Below are positions 27,439-36,397 of a stretch of 64,000 bases of DNA, piece by piece. The notes below the pieces were generated by a model, which made no database searches, was not told the DNA's origin, and saw only the letters and a list, made by a program, of their open reading frames with translations. The first letter of the stretch is position 1. Each line of letters opens with the position of its first letter. Origin of the DNA: Roseiarcus sp963835955 (GTDB lineage: Bacteria; Pseudomonadota; Alphaproteobacteria; Rhizobiales; Beijerinckiaceae); assembly GCA_963835955.1 (NCBI GenBank), contig CAWIHZ010000017.1:1-64000 (forward strand), in the 5' to 3' direction. The position numbers and the translations under genes are program-made.

Positions 27439-28293
27439 TCACTTCGCCGCGATCGTGTAAGCGTAGCTCGTCATGAGCCGCCAGTCGCGGGCTTCCGCGA
27501 GCGCGCTCAAGGCGTCGTTGGCCCAGCGGACTCCGGGCAAATGCCTGAAATAACGGTCGCCCCAGAAGGGCGCGCTCAGGGCGTGGCGGAAGCCGGCCCG
27601 TCGGAGCGCGGGGTCGATCACATCCGGATCGGCCGTGCAGAGATCGTAACGGGCCGGAAACTTCGGGTAGTCGCCGTCGTGACGGTCGGAGAAGAAAAAG
27701 CGCAGGACCGGGGCCGTCAAGGCCTCGGAGACGAGCCAATTGATCACAAAGGGGGGCGCATAGAGCGTCGGATGAAAGGCCAGCGCCACCCCTCCCGGCG
27801 CCAGCAACTCGAACATGTTGGACCAGGCGCGCGCGGCGTCGCGGACATGCTCCATCACCATGCGCGAGAAAATGAGATCGTAACGTCCGCGAAAGGAAGG
27901 ATCGATCGCGCCGGCGATGTCGAACTGGACCTTGCCGAATTCCGCCGGGCACATCGCCAGTTCGCGCGCGTCGATGTCGTTGACCGCGTAGGCGATGCCC
28001 GCGCTATCGGCTTCTTGGGGGGTCAAGAGCGGTCCGCGGCCGCCGCCGATTTCCAACGCGCGCACGAGGCAGTTCTCGTGCCGTCCGGCCGCCCGGCAAT
28101 GGTCAGCGAAGCCGAGCACGCTCGCCTGGTAGTTATCCCAGGCCCAGAGTTCCCGGCTATCGTAACCGAGCCGGCGCAGAGGCGCGGCGAGAAACGGCGA
28201 GGCGCCCAGGCGGCGGTCAACCCGAGCCTGACGTTCGGCCTCAGGCGCGGCGGCGGCGTTCGAGAGCAGCGCGACATAAGCCATCGGTCCCAT
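27439..28293 (-). CDS. class I SAM-dependent methyltransferase
   Basis: A 284-residue methyltransferase. Motif I is ALEIGGGRGPLL, motif II (YAVNDID) carries the acidic residue binding ribose, and RYDLIFSRMVMEHV and LAPGGVALAFHPTLY are motifs IV-V. It resembles Methyltransf_11/23-type enzymes. Its position at the edge of the exopolysaccharide cluster, convergent with the ligase gene, suggests sugar or lipid modification, but a metabolite substrate is possible. Alternative in-frame start at 28284. Confidence 0.82.
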   Translation of the reverse strand: MGPMAYVALLSNAAAAPEAERQARVDRRLGASPFLAAPLRRLGYDSRELWAWDNYQASVLGFADHCRAAGRHENCLVRALEIGGGRGPLLTPQEADSAGIAYAVNDIDARELAMCPAEFGKVQFDIAGAIDPSFRGRYDLIFSRMVMEHVRDAARAWSNMFELLAPGGVALAFHPTLYAPPFVINWLVSEALTAPVLRFFFSDRHDGDYPKFPARYDLCTADPDVIDPALRRAGFRHALSAPFWGDRYFRHLPGVRWANDALSALAEARDWRLMTSYAYTIAAK

Positions 28294-28568
28294 TCCTTTC
28301 GCCCAGGCAAAATGAGACCTCCAAGGATTTTAGACAATTCAATCCGAATGTTAATGTTACTATGCGGAGGTCCAATTCCGAACCAAGGGGCTCGCGGAAT
28401 ACGTACGGCTTTGGCCTTTTGTCGCGCAGCAGGGTCAATCGGCGCCACGTCGATGCTAATGTGATAGTCCCGTGAGGCTCGAAAACGCGAGCTCGCAGCG
28501 ATCAAGAGGAGAACTCGGCCCATGAATTCCGCCGGCAGGGTCGCTTCGGCAGCCGAGGACTGCCGCGC

Positions 28569-28930
28569 CGCCGGTTCACGGTCGCGGAGGTCGATGCGAT
28601 GGTCGCCGCCGGCGTGATGGAGGAGGACGAGCGCGTCGAACTGATCGGGGGAGCTGGTTCTGATGACGCCGAGGGGAAACAAGCATGAGGTCGTGAAGGA
28701 GGCGCTGCTGCGGCGGCGGTTTCGCATGGCCCCGGACGACGTCGACCTGACCCCCGAAACGACATTCCGTTTAAGCGGGGACACCTATCTCGAGCCGGAC
28801 GCCGTCATTTATCCCCGCGCGACCGGCCTCGGAGGACTGACCGGGGAGAGCGTGCTGCTCGTCGTCGAAATCGCCAATTCCTCGCTCCGCTACGACACGG
28901 AGCCCAAAGCGGCGCTCTACGCCAACTCCC
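28569..28930 (+). pseudogene. Uma2-family (DUF820) restriction endonuclease-like gene remnant
   Basis: The first part reads RRFTVAEVDAMVAAGVMEEDERVELIGG and, after a frameshift in the G-run at 28647-28651, the second reads ELVLMTPRGNKHE...DDVDLTPETTFRL...YLEPDAVIYPRATGLGG and EIANSSLRYDTEPKAALYA. These are the conserved segments of Uma2 proteins, a PD-(D/E)XK-like family. The last core strand and the C-terminus are missing beyond about 28925. Two lesions make a functional product unlikely. Uma2 genes are common in cyanobacteria and many alphaproteobacteria, with unclear biological roles. Confidence 0.75.
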
Positions 28931-29294
28931 AAAGCCGTCGGTTAGGCGGAGACGGCGTGGATGAGGTTGGCCGTGTTTCCAGCGAGGGTTTGGGTATTAC
29001 AGCGAAACTTGCATTTTTTGCCCACTTTCGTTGATTTGGACTGCGTCCCTCGAGTGTGACGAGTCAATAAAAAACGGGGCGGCGCGGTCGGCTTGCCGGG
29101 TTCCCCGGCGGCCAGAGGCAGGAGGCGGCGTTTTTTGAAAATCAATTTTTCTCCTCGGCAGTGGAGTTGAAATAGATTCTGCCATGACGTCGGCGGTGGC
29201 GGAATTAAGGTCTCGTTTCGGCGGCGACGGAATCGACGCAGCGCTTGCGGCCGCGTATCTTGCCGTGGAGCCCTCCGCGCTCGGGGAACCTTTG

Positions 29295-30104
29295 ATGTCC
29301 TCCGCCTCCCTCGCTGCTTCCTCGCTCGTCCGTCGTGACGCCGACAACGAAGTCGTCACCCTGACGCTGACGACGCCACAGAACCGCAACGCGCTCAGCC
29401 TCGAGATGATCGACACGCTGATCGTGGCCTTGGCCGACCTCGCCAAGGATGATCGCGCCCGCGCCGTCGTGCTCGCAGGCGAAGGACCCGCGCTCAGCGC
29501 TGGCCACGACCTAAGAGAGATGCAAGCACACCGCAATGATCCCGATCTCGGGCACGCTTACTACGAGCAGCTGATGGACCGATGTTCGCTCTTCATGCAG
29601 GCGATCGTCGCGCTGCCCAAGCCCGTCATCGCCGCGGTCGAGGGGACCGCGACCGCCGCCGGATGCCAGCTTGTCGCCTCATGCGATCTGGCGATCGCCG
29701 GCGAGAACGCCCGCTTCGGGCTCTCTGGCGTCAACAACGGGTTGTTCTGTTCGACGCCGCTGGTCGCGGTCGGCCGCGCGGTCTCGCGCAAGCACGCGAT
29801 GGAGATGGCGCTGACCGGCAGGCTCTACAGCGCCGCCGAGGCGGAACGCTTCGGCCTCGTCAATCGGGTTGTCGCGCAGGGCCGCGCGCTCGCGGAGGCG
29901 CAGGCGCTGGCCAGAGACATCGCCGAACACTCCGCCCCGACGCTGGCGATCGGCAAGCGCACCTTCTACGCCCAGATCGAGCAACCGCTTGACGTGGCCT
30001 ATTCCCTCGCGGTCAAGGCGATGGTCGACAATCTCGCTCTCCCTGACAGCGTCGAAGGCTTAAGCGCCTTCCTCGACAAGCGCCGGCCCCATTGGGGCCC
30101 CTGA
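29295..30104 (+). CDS. enoyl-CoA hydratase/isomerase family protein
   Basis: A 269-residue crotonase-fold protein (ECH/ECHDC3-like). Conserved blocks are LTTPQNRNALS, the oxyanion-hole ALSAGHDLREM, the family signature VEGTATAAGCQLVASCDLAIAGENARFGLSGVNNG, and GLVNRVV. Crotonase-fold enzymes hydrate or isomerise acyl-CoA substrates, and this one would fit fatty-acid or branched amino-acid breakdown. The ATG at 29295 has GGGGA upstream; an ATG at 29184 would add 37 residues with no family match. It is monocistronic. Confidence 0.88.
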   Translation: MSSASLAASSLVRRDADNEVVTLTLTTPQNRNALSLEMIDTLIVALADLAKDDRARAVVLAGEGPALSAGHDLREMQAHRNDPDLGHAYYEQLMDRCSLFMQAIVALPKPVIAAVEGTATAAGCQLVASCDLAIAGENARFGLSGVNNGLFCSTPLVAVGRAVSRKHAMEMALTGRLYSAAEAERFGLVNRVVAQGRALAEAQALARDIAEHSAPTLAIGKRTFYAQIEQPLDVAYSLAVKAMVDNLALPDSVEGLSAFLDKRRPHWGP

Positions 30105-30235
30105 TTTGGCGGCGATCGACGGCGTAGCCGAGGAGTCGATCAGCGAGATTCTGCGTGGACTGCTGCCCGAGGATTGACTTCCGGCGGCTGTTCGGGCGCG
30201 GCGGATCAACGAGACCAGAACGGGGCGCCCGACGC

Positions 30236-32152
30236 TCAAATCTCGAATTCGACTCCGATTTCCAGGATTTGCGCGCCTGGAATCTTGAAATAGGCGCCTG
30301 GCCGCTGGGCGTTGTGATGCATGAAAGCGAACAGCGCCTCGCGCCATCGCGACAGGCCCGGGCGCCGCCCGGACGGGATGATTGTTTCATGACCGGTGAA
30401 ATAGATCGCCTTCGCCAGATGGAACGTCGGAATCTTGCCGCGCGCCATCGCGAGCGCTAGTCCGTGCGGCACGTCGGGCTGCTCCATGAAGCCGAAGCGC
30501 AGCTCGACGCGGGTGACGCCTTCGGCGATCGGCGCGACCACGATACGCTCTTCGTCCGATGCGCGCGGCGTCTCCGTCGTCGCCACGGCGACCAGCAACA
30601 CGTTTTCGTGCAGGACGTGGTTGCATTTGACGTTGTGCGACAGCGCCAGTGGCACGCCCTTGGACATCCGGCCAAGGACGACCGCCGTGCCCGGAATGCG
30701 CAACGGCGGATCGCTCTTGAGATGTTCAATGAATTGTGAGGAACGCTCTCGAATCTCCAGCCGAGCCTTGTCCATGAGCGCTTCCCCTTTGCGCCAAGTG
30801 AGCATCACGGAGGCGATGACGAAGGCGATGAGCAAAGGGAACCAGCCGCCCTCAAAAACCTTTGTCGAAGTCGAAGCGAAGAACATGAGGTCGACGGCGA
30901 GCAGGCCGCTATTGACCGTATAGACGACGAAGGGATTGTGCTTCCAGTGCAGAGCGACGAACGTGGCCATCAGGGTGGTGATCGCCATCAGCAGTGAAAC
31001 CGCGATGCCGTAGGCGCCGGCGAGCGCGTCGGAGGAGCCGAAGCCGAGCACCGCGACCAGCGTCCCGGCGGCGAGCGCCCAATTGACGAACGGGATATAA
31101 ATCTGGCCGATTTCGCGGCCTTCGGTATGGACGACGTTCATGCGCGGCAAAAAGCCGAGATTGATCGCCTGCTGCGTCAATGAAAAAGCGCCCGAGATGA
31201 TCGCCTGTGAGGCGATAACGGTCGCGACCGTCGCCAGCACCACGAGCGGATAATGCGCCCAGTGCGGAGCCAGCAGATAGAACGGGTTGTCGATCGCGCC
31301 GGGGTTCGCGAGCAATAGCCCGCCCTGTCCAAAATAATTGAGGGTGAGCGCCGGCAACGCCACGCCGAACCAGGCGATTCGAATCGGCAGCGGCCCGAAA
31401 TGGCCCATGTCGGCGTAGAACGCCTCGCCGCCCGTCACCGCGAGAAACGCGCCGCCGATCACCGCCAGGGCCACAACAGGTCCGGCGTGCCAGAGGTAGG
31501 CGGTGGCGGGCAAGGGACTGAGCGCCGCGAGCACCGATGGCGACCGGGAGATTCCCACGACCCCAAGGAGGCCCGCCGCCACGAACCATATCAGCATGAC
31601 CGGGCCAAATACGCCGCCGATCCAGGACGTCCCGTTGCGTTGGATGAAAAACAATACGACGAGAATGGCCACCGTCAGCGGGACGATCGCATGTCCCATG
31701 TGGGGAGCATAGACCTTCACGCCTTCGATCGCGCTCAAAACGGAGATTGCCGGCGTGATCGTGCCGTCGCCGTAGAGCAGCGTCGCCCCGACAAGGCCGA
31801 TGAGCACCATGACGGCGCCCCTCCTGCTTTCCTTAGCGCGTCGGGGGCTGACCAGCGCCAAAAGCGCCAGGATTCCGCCTTCGCCGTGGTTGTCGGCGCG
31901 CATGATCAGGATTGCGTATTTGATGGAGATGACGACGATCAGCGACCAGAAGATCAATGACACGACGCCGAGCACCGCAGCCGGCGAAACCTGACCGGCC
32001 GGACTTGCGGCTTTCGCGGCCACGCTGAGCGCATAGAGCGGGCTCGTGCCGATATCGCCGAAGACGATCCCCATGCAAGCGAGCGCCGCCGGCGCCCACG
32101 ACTGCGCTCTTCCCGCCCCGGGCGCGACGCCGGTCTTCGCGGCTGTGCTCAT
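30236..32152 (-). CDS. kup: Kup potassium transporter
   Basis: A 638-residue K+ uptake protein of the Kup/HAK/KT family. The N-terminal signature MGIVFGDIGTSPLYAL opens the first of twelve hydrophobic segments, GGILALLAL and GDGTITPAISVLSA follow, and the C-terminus is a soluble domain of about 190 residues ending LEIGVEFEI. Kup carries K+ with H+ and is typically used under low-potassium or acidic conditions. The ATG at 32152 removes a non-family N-terminal extension. No regulator adjoins it. Confidence 0.94.
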   Translation of the reverse strand: MSTAAKTGVAPGAGRAQSWAPAALACMGIVFGDIGTSPLYALSVAAKAASPAGQVSPAAVLGVVSLIFWSLIVVISIKYAILIMRADNHGEGGILALLALVSPRRAKESRRGAVMVLIGLVGATLLYGDGTITPAISVLSAIEGVKVYAPHMGHAIVPLTVAILVVLFFIQRNGTSWIGGVFGPVMLIWFVAAGLLGVVGISRSPSVLAALSPLPATAYLWHAGPVVALAVIGGAFLAVTGGEAFYADMGHFGPLPIRIAWFGVALPALTLNYFGQGGLLLANPGAIDNPFYLLAPHWAHYPLVVLATVATVIASQAIISGAFSLTQQAINLGFLPRMNVVHTEGREIGQIYIPFVNWALAAGTLVAVLGFGSSDALAGAYGIAVSLLMAITTLMATFVALHWKHNPFVVYTVNSGLLAVDLMFFASTSTKVFEGGWFPLLIAFVIASVMLTWRKGEALMDKARLEIRERSSQFIEHLKSDPPLRIPGTAVVLGRMSKGVPLALSHNVKCNHVLHENVLLVAVATTETPRASDEERIVVAPIAEGVTRVELRFGFMEQPDVPHGLALAMARGKIPTFHLAKAIYFTGHETIIPSGRRPGLSRWREALFAFMHHNAQRPGAYFKIPGAQILEIGVEFEI

Positions 32153-32262
32153 ACGGAGCGGCCTGATTGAGAGGGCCTCGATGCTTCCCCAAACCGTACT
32201 GCAACCGCGCCCGCGCGTAAACGGGCTGGATATGACGCGCGGCTTCTCCCTGACGCTCGAAT

Positions 32263-32289
32263 GGCGCGGCCCAGCATCCGGGCCGCGCC
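32263..32289 (-). terminator. hairpin between kup and the sugar-binding protein gene
   Basis: GGCGCGGCCC (32263-32272) and GGGCCGCGCC (32280-32289) form a perfect 10-bp hairpin. It lies 22 bases after the stop of the binding-protein gene on the reverse strand. The trailing sequence has no proper T-run, so it may attenuate or stabilise rather than terminate. Confidence 0.4.
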
Positions 32290-32310
32290 TAACCCCGGCG
32301 GAACGGGCGC

Positions 32311-33300
32311 TCAGTTCCCCATCATCTGCTTGGCGTTGTCCGGAGTGACCGCCGTCGTCGGCACTGTGACCGTCGCCGGGACGGTCGCGGCGCAATCGAG
32401 AAGGATCGCCTTGGCCATGTCAATCGCCTGCGGACCGCCGGTCGGATAGACGAAGGTCGCCGCCCACTCGCCCTGGGCCACCGCGCGAATGCCGCCGGCC
32501 GGTCCGGGCAAGCCGTCGGTGCCGATGATCTTGATGTCGCCGTCCTTCTTGCCGGCGCCCTTGGCCGCCAACCTGGCGCCCGCCGCCATCATGTCGTTGC
32601 TCGCATAGAGCGCCTTGATGTTCGGGTGGGCCTGGAGCATGGCGGCGAAGGCGGTCTGGGCCTTGTCCGGAAGCCAGTCGGCCGCCTGTTCCGCGACGAC
32701 CTGAATCTTCGGGTTGGCCTTGACGCCGTCCTTGAAACCGTTGAGGCGCTCAACAGCCGGCGTCGAGCTCGGCAGGCCCTCGAGGACGGCGACCTCGCCC
32801 CCGTTCGGCAGCAGCTTGTCGGCGACGTATTTGCCTGCCGCCTCGGCGATCTTGAAATTGTCGCCGCCGATGAAGGCGGTGTAGTCCTTGCCGGGCGTGC
32901 CCACCGTCTTGCGGTCGAGTTCGATGACCGGAATCCCAGCCTTCATCGCGCGCGCGACGACCGGCGTCAGCGGTGAGGCTTCGAAGGGAGAGATCAGAAT
33001 CAGATCGACCTTCTGAGTGATGAAATTGTCCATCTGCGAGGTTTGGGTGTTGACGTTGCCGGCGCCGTCGGCGATCTGCAGCGTGAATTGCGGAACTTTC
33101 TTCGCCGCCGCGGTCAGTTCGTCATTGACATGCTGGCGATAGGGCTCGGCGTTGTTGGCTTGCGAGAAGCCAATGACGTACTTTCCGTCTTTCCCGCAAT
33201 CCTTGACGAGGGGCGCCGCGTGCGCCGCGCCGACGACGAGCGCCAGCGCCCCGACGCCGAGCGTCCATGCCGCCGGTCTTTTAGCAATTGCAAAGGCCAT
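32311..33300 (-). CDS. ribose-type ABC sugar-binding protein
   Basis: A 329-residue periplasmic substrate-binding protein of the RbsB/LacI-like class 1 fold. A signal peptide (cleavage near AHAA, ~28) precedes KYVIGFSQANNAEPYRQHVNDEL and LILISPFEASPLTPVVARAMKAGIPVIELDRK, both typical of pentose- and hexose-binding proteins. KALYASNDMMAAGA is the conserved hinge/specificity region. The gene is third in an operon after the ATPase and the permease. The sugar is not predictable; xylose, ribose or inositol types are close relatives. Confidence 0.88.
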   Translation of the reverse strand: MAFAIAKRPAAWTLGVGALALVVGAAHAAPLVKDCGKDGKYVIGFSQANNAEPYRQHVNDELTAAAKKVPQFTLQIADGAGNVNTQTSQMDNFITQKVDLILISPFEASPLTPVVARAMKAGIPVIELDRKTVGTPGKDYTAFIGGDNFKIAEAAGKYVADKLLPNGGEVAVLEGLPSSTPAVERLNGFKDGVKANPKIQVVAEQAADWLPDKAQTAFAAMLQAHPNIKALYASNDMMAAGARLAAKGAGKKDGDIKIIGTDGLPGPAGGIRAVAQGEWAATFVYPTGGPQAIDMAKAILLDCAATVPATVTVPTTAVTPDNAKQMMGN

Positions 33301-33414
33301 AATTGACTCCGTTGGTTGTTTGCTTCCGATCCTCGACTTCCGACTGGCGTCGGATAGCGACCGCGGCCCGGATTTCTCGCCGGTCCGCGATCATTTTGTT
33401 GCGTCGCATCAAGA

Positions 33415-34467
33415 TCAACGACCCAGTCCCTCGCGGCGACGGACGAGAGATTGAAGAACCGCAGCGAGCACGATGATCGCGCCGGTCGCGAGAAGCTGCA
33501 GCGCCGCGTTGATGTTGTTGAGCTGCAGCACGTTCGCCAGCGCCCCGAGCATGATCGCGCCGGCGACCGTGCCGACCATCGAACCGGCGCCGCCGAACAG
33601 GCTGGTGCCCCCGATAACGACCGCGGCGATCGCAACCAGCTCATAACCGGTGCCGTCATTGGCGCTGCCGAAATTGAACTGCCCGGCATGGACAATCCCC
33701 GCGATCGCCGAAACCAGGCCCGTGACCGCGTAGACGGAAACCTTCACGATCGTCACCGGCACGCCGGAGAGCCGCGCCGCGCGTTCGTTGCCGCCGACCG
33801 CGAACACGTAGCGGCCAAATCGGGTGAAATTCAGCACGAAGGTCGCGATGGCCGCAACGACCACGAAGACCAGCGTTGCCACCGGCACCGTATTGTTGAA
33901 CAAACGGTCGCCGAGGATGGAAAAGACCGGCGGCGCCAAGCCCGGTCCTTCGCCGTAGGAAATGTTGATGTACTGATTGTTGGAGATCACGAGCGCTAGT
34001 CCGCGCGCGACCTGAAGACCCGCCAGGGTGACAATAAACGGCTCCAACCGGAATCGGGTCGAAATGCTTCCTTGAATCGCTCCGAAGGCGGCCCCGCAAG
34101 CCACGACAAAGAGAACCGTGGGTATGAGTCCCCACCCCGCTGTCGTCATGATGGTGGCGGTGAGGACGCTGGATAGGCTCAGCAACGCGCCGACCGACAA
34201 ATCGATGCCCGCGGTAATGATGACGAAGGTCATGCCGACCGCGATGATCCCGGTCTCGGAGACGGCGCGCACGATGTTGGCCATGTTGTCGGGAGCGAGG
34301 AATAGGATGTGGCCGTGGCGGCGAGGCGAAAAGATGACGCCGCCGATCGCCACGAGGATGAGGCCGATGACGCTCTGAAAACGTACGGCGATCGCAAACA
34401 GATCGATGCGACGCCATGCGGCGGGCCGGGCGGCCGACGCTGCGTCAAAGGGCGCGGCGTCATTCAT
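33415..34467 (-). CDS. ribose-type ABC permease
   Basis: A 350-residue RbsC-like inner-membrane permease with roughly nine to ten hydrophobic segments. The motif GIIAVGMTFVIITAGIDLSVGALLSLSSV and the C-terminal AIAAVVIGGTSLFGGAGSMVGTVAGA (EAA-loop region) identify the BPD_transp_2 family. Its ATG overlaps the stop of the ATPase gene by eight bases, so translation is coupled. It forms the membrane channel of the importer. Confidence 0.92.
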   Translation of the reverse strand: MNDAAPFDAASAARPAAWRRIDLFAIAVRFQSVIGLILVAIGGVIFSPRRHGHILFLAPDNMANIVRAVSETGIIAVGMTFVIITAGIDLSVGALLSLSSVLTATIMTTAGWGLIPTVLFVVACGAAFGAIQGSISTRFRLEPFIVTLAGLQVARGLALVISNNQYINISYGEGPGLAPPVFSILGDRLFNNTVPVATLVFVVVAAIATFVLNFTRFGRYVFAVGGNERAARLSGVPVTIVKVSVYAVTGLVSAIAGIVHAGQFNFGSANDGTGYELVAIAAVVIGGTSLFGGAGSMVGTVAGAIMLGALANVLQLNNINAALQLLATGAIIVLAAVLQSLVRRREGLGR

Positions 34468-36004
34468 GAACGTCTTCCTCGCTCATTTCGGCCGAGGCCA
34501 GAACTTCGCGTTCATCGGCGCCGCCGGGAAATTCTGCGATGGTCCGGCCGCCGCGCAGAACGACAACTCGATCACAAAGACCGAGCAGTTCCGGCATTTC
34601 GCTCGATGCGATGAGGACGCCGAGCCCTTCGCCCGCCAGTTCCCGGATCCGGGCGTAGATCTCTCCCTTCGCGCCGACGTCGACGCCGCGCGTCGGTTCG
34701 TCGAGCAATAGGAGGCGCGGTCCGCCGAGCACTTCCTTGGCGAGCACGACCTTCTGCTGATTGCCGCCCGACAAGGCGCCGACAGGCGCCTCAGGCAAAG
34801 CGGGTCGCACGTCAAACGAACGGATAGCCCTACTGGAAAGCTGCGCTTCCCGCCCCTTGGACATCAGGAAGAACGGCGAGACCCGGCGCAGAACAGACAT
34901 CACCAGATTTCGTCCGACGCTGTCGCGCAGCATCAGACCGCTTCCGCGCCGGTCGTCGGTGACGAGTCCGAGACCTTCCTTACGGGCGCTGCGTATCGAA
35001 AGTAGGCGCGCGGCTGCCCCGTCGATTTCGACAACGCCGGACCAGCGGCCCGGGCCGGCGGCGCCGTAGAGCGTGGACAACAGCTCCGTGCGCCCGGCCC
35101 CCATGATGCCCGCCAGGCCGACAATTTCGCCGGCGTGCACGTCAAGCGAAATATCGCGCGGCTCCTGCCAGCCGGGACGTCGGCGCTTCGGCAGGTAGCG
35201 AGCCTTGGCGAGACGCAGAACGCGTCGTCCAAAGACGCCGCTGCGGCCCGGGTAAAGCTCGGTCAGCGGCCTGCCGACCAGCAGTCGCACCAGTTCCGAC
35301 TGCGGCGCGCGGGCGGACGCGATTCCGGCGACCTGACCGTCGCGGAGAACCGTCACCCGGTCGGCCACTCGCGGAACCTCTTCGAGCCGGTGCGAAATAT
35401 AGACGATGCCGACTCCCCGACCGGCGATCTCGCGCATGACCTTGAAAAGCCGCTCGACCTCGACCGCGGTCAGCGCCGCGGTGGGCTCGTCCATGATGAG
35501 GATGCGCGAGGCGTAAGTGAGCGCTTTGGCGATGGCCACGATTTGCCGACGGCCGACCGATAGCTCGCCGACCGGCTGGTCGACGTCGATTTCGACGCCG
35601 ACTGCTTCCAGACGTGAGAGCGCCGCCCGCCGCATCGCCGCGCGGTCAAGCACGCCCGCGCGCGTCAACTCCCTGCCGAGGAACAGATTGGCGGTGACGT
35701 CGAGGCTCGGCACAAGATCGAGTTCCTGAAATATCGTGGCGACGCCCGACGCCTGCGCGGCGCGCGGGTCGACGAAACGCACCACCGCGCCGTCTATTCG
35801 CATTTCGCCGGCGTCGGGCTCCACCACGCCGGAGAGTATGTTCATCAGCGTCGACTTGCCGGCGCCGTTCTCGCCGAGCAACGCGTGAATCTCCCCGGGA
35901 TGCAGGTCGAAATCCACGCCCCGGAGCGCCTGGACTCCGCCGAAGCGCTTGACGATCCCGCTCATCGCGAGCAGCGCGGCGCCGCTCTGAGCCTGCGCGT
36001 TCAT
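34460..36004 (-). CDS. ribose-type ABC ATPase (two nucleotide-binding domains)
   Basis: A 514-residue RbsA-type ATPase with two ABC cassettes. The first has Walker A GENGAGKST near residue 47, signature LSVGRRQIVAIAKAL and Walker B ILIMDEPTAAL. The second has a degenerate Walker A (GIMGAGRTEL), as normal for the second cassette of this family, signature LSGGNQQKVVLAKE and RLLLLDEPTRGVDVG. It is the first gene of an importer operon (ATPase, permease, binding protein). ATG at 36004 starts the protein at MNAQAQSGAALLAMSG. Confidence 0.93.
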   Translation of the reverse strand: MNAQAQSGAALLAMSGIVKRFGGVQALRGVDFDLHPGEIHALLGENGAGKSTLMNILSGVVEPDAGEMRIDGAVVRFVDPRAAQASGVATIFQELDLVPSLDVTANLFLGRELTRAGVLDRAAMRRAALSRLEAVGVEIDVDQPVGELSVGRRQIVAIAKALTYASRILIMDEPTAALTAVEVERLFKVMREIAGRGVGIVYISHRLEEVPRVADRVTVLRDGQVAGIASARAPQSELVRLLVGRPLTELYPGRSGVFGRRVLRLAKARYLPKRRRPGWQEPRDISLDVHAGEIVGLAGIMGAGRTELLSTLYGAAGPGRWSGVVEIDGAAARLLSIRSARKEGLGLVTDDRRGSGLMLRDSVGRNLVMSVLRRVSPFFLMSKGREAQLSSRAIRSFDVRPALPEAPVGALSGGNQQKVVLAKEVLGGPRLLLLDEPTRGVDVGAKGEIYARIRELAGEGLGVLIASSEMPELLGLCDRVVVLRGGRTIAEFPGGADEREVLASAEMSEEDVHE

Positions 36005-36397
36005 GGCGGCTCCGCGCGGAAGATATCGCTGAAATAGAAGTTGGCGATCGTCGCCACGCCGCCTCCCGAGTTCTTTCGCGGAGCCGTCGCGACTTGGCGC
36101 AGCATCCATTTCGTGTTGGTTACCCGACAACGCTATCATATCGAAGCGTCAGCGCAACCGCCCTCGATACGCCTGCGCATAGGCATATCGATCCGAAGTT
36201 TGTTGACATTTTCGCCATTTGATCTAAGGGAAAGCGCGCCGGGAGCCATGGAAGGCTCGGGCTAGGCGTTGGCGGGCGCTTCGCGCCGACGCGCTGCGCC
36301 AAGCATACGCGCCAGGATCCGCAGCGCGGGAGCGCGATCCACGAAGCCTCCTATCCTGATTGCGGACTCTTAAGAGCGTCCGCGCAAGCGAGAAACG
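36005..36397. other. intergenic region between the importer operon and rhlE
   Basis: The two flanking genes diverge across about 390 bases, so promoters for both should be here. No coding sequence, riboswitch or palindrome of note was recognised. The stretch at 36100-36230 is somewhat lower in GC, consistent with promoters. Confidence 0.4.
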
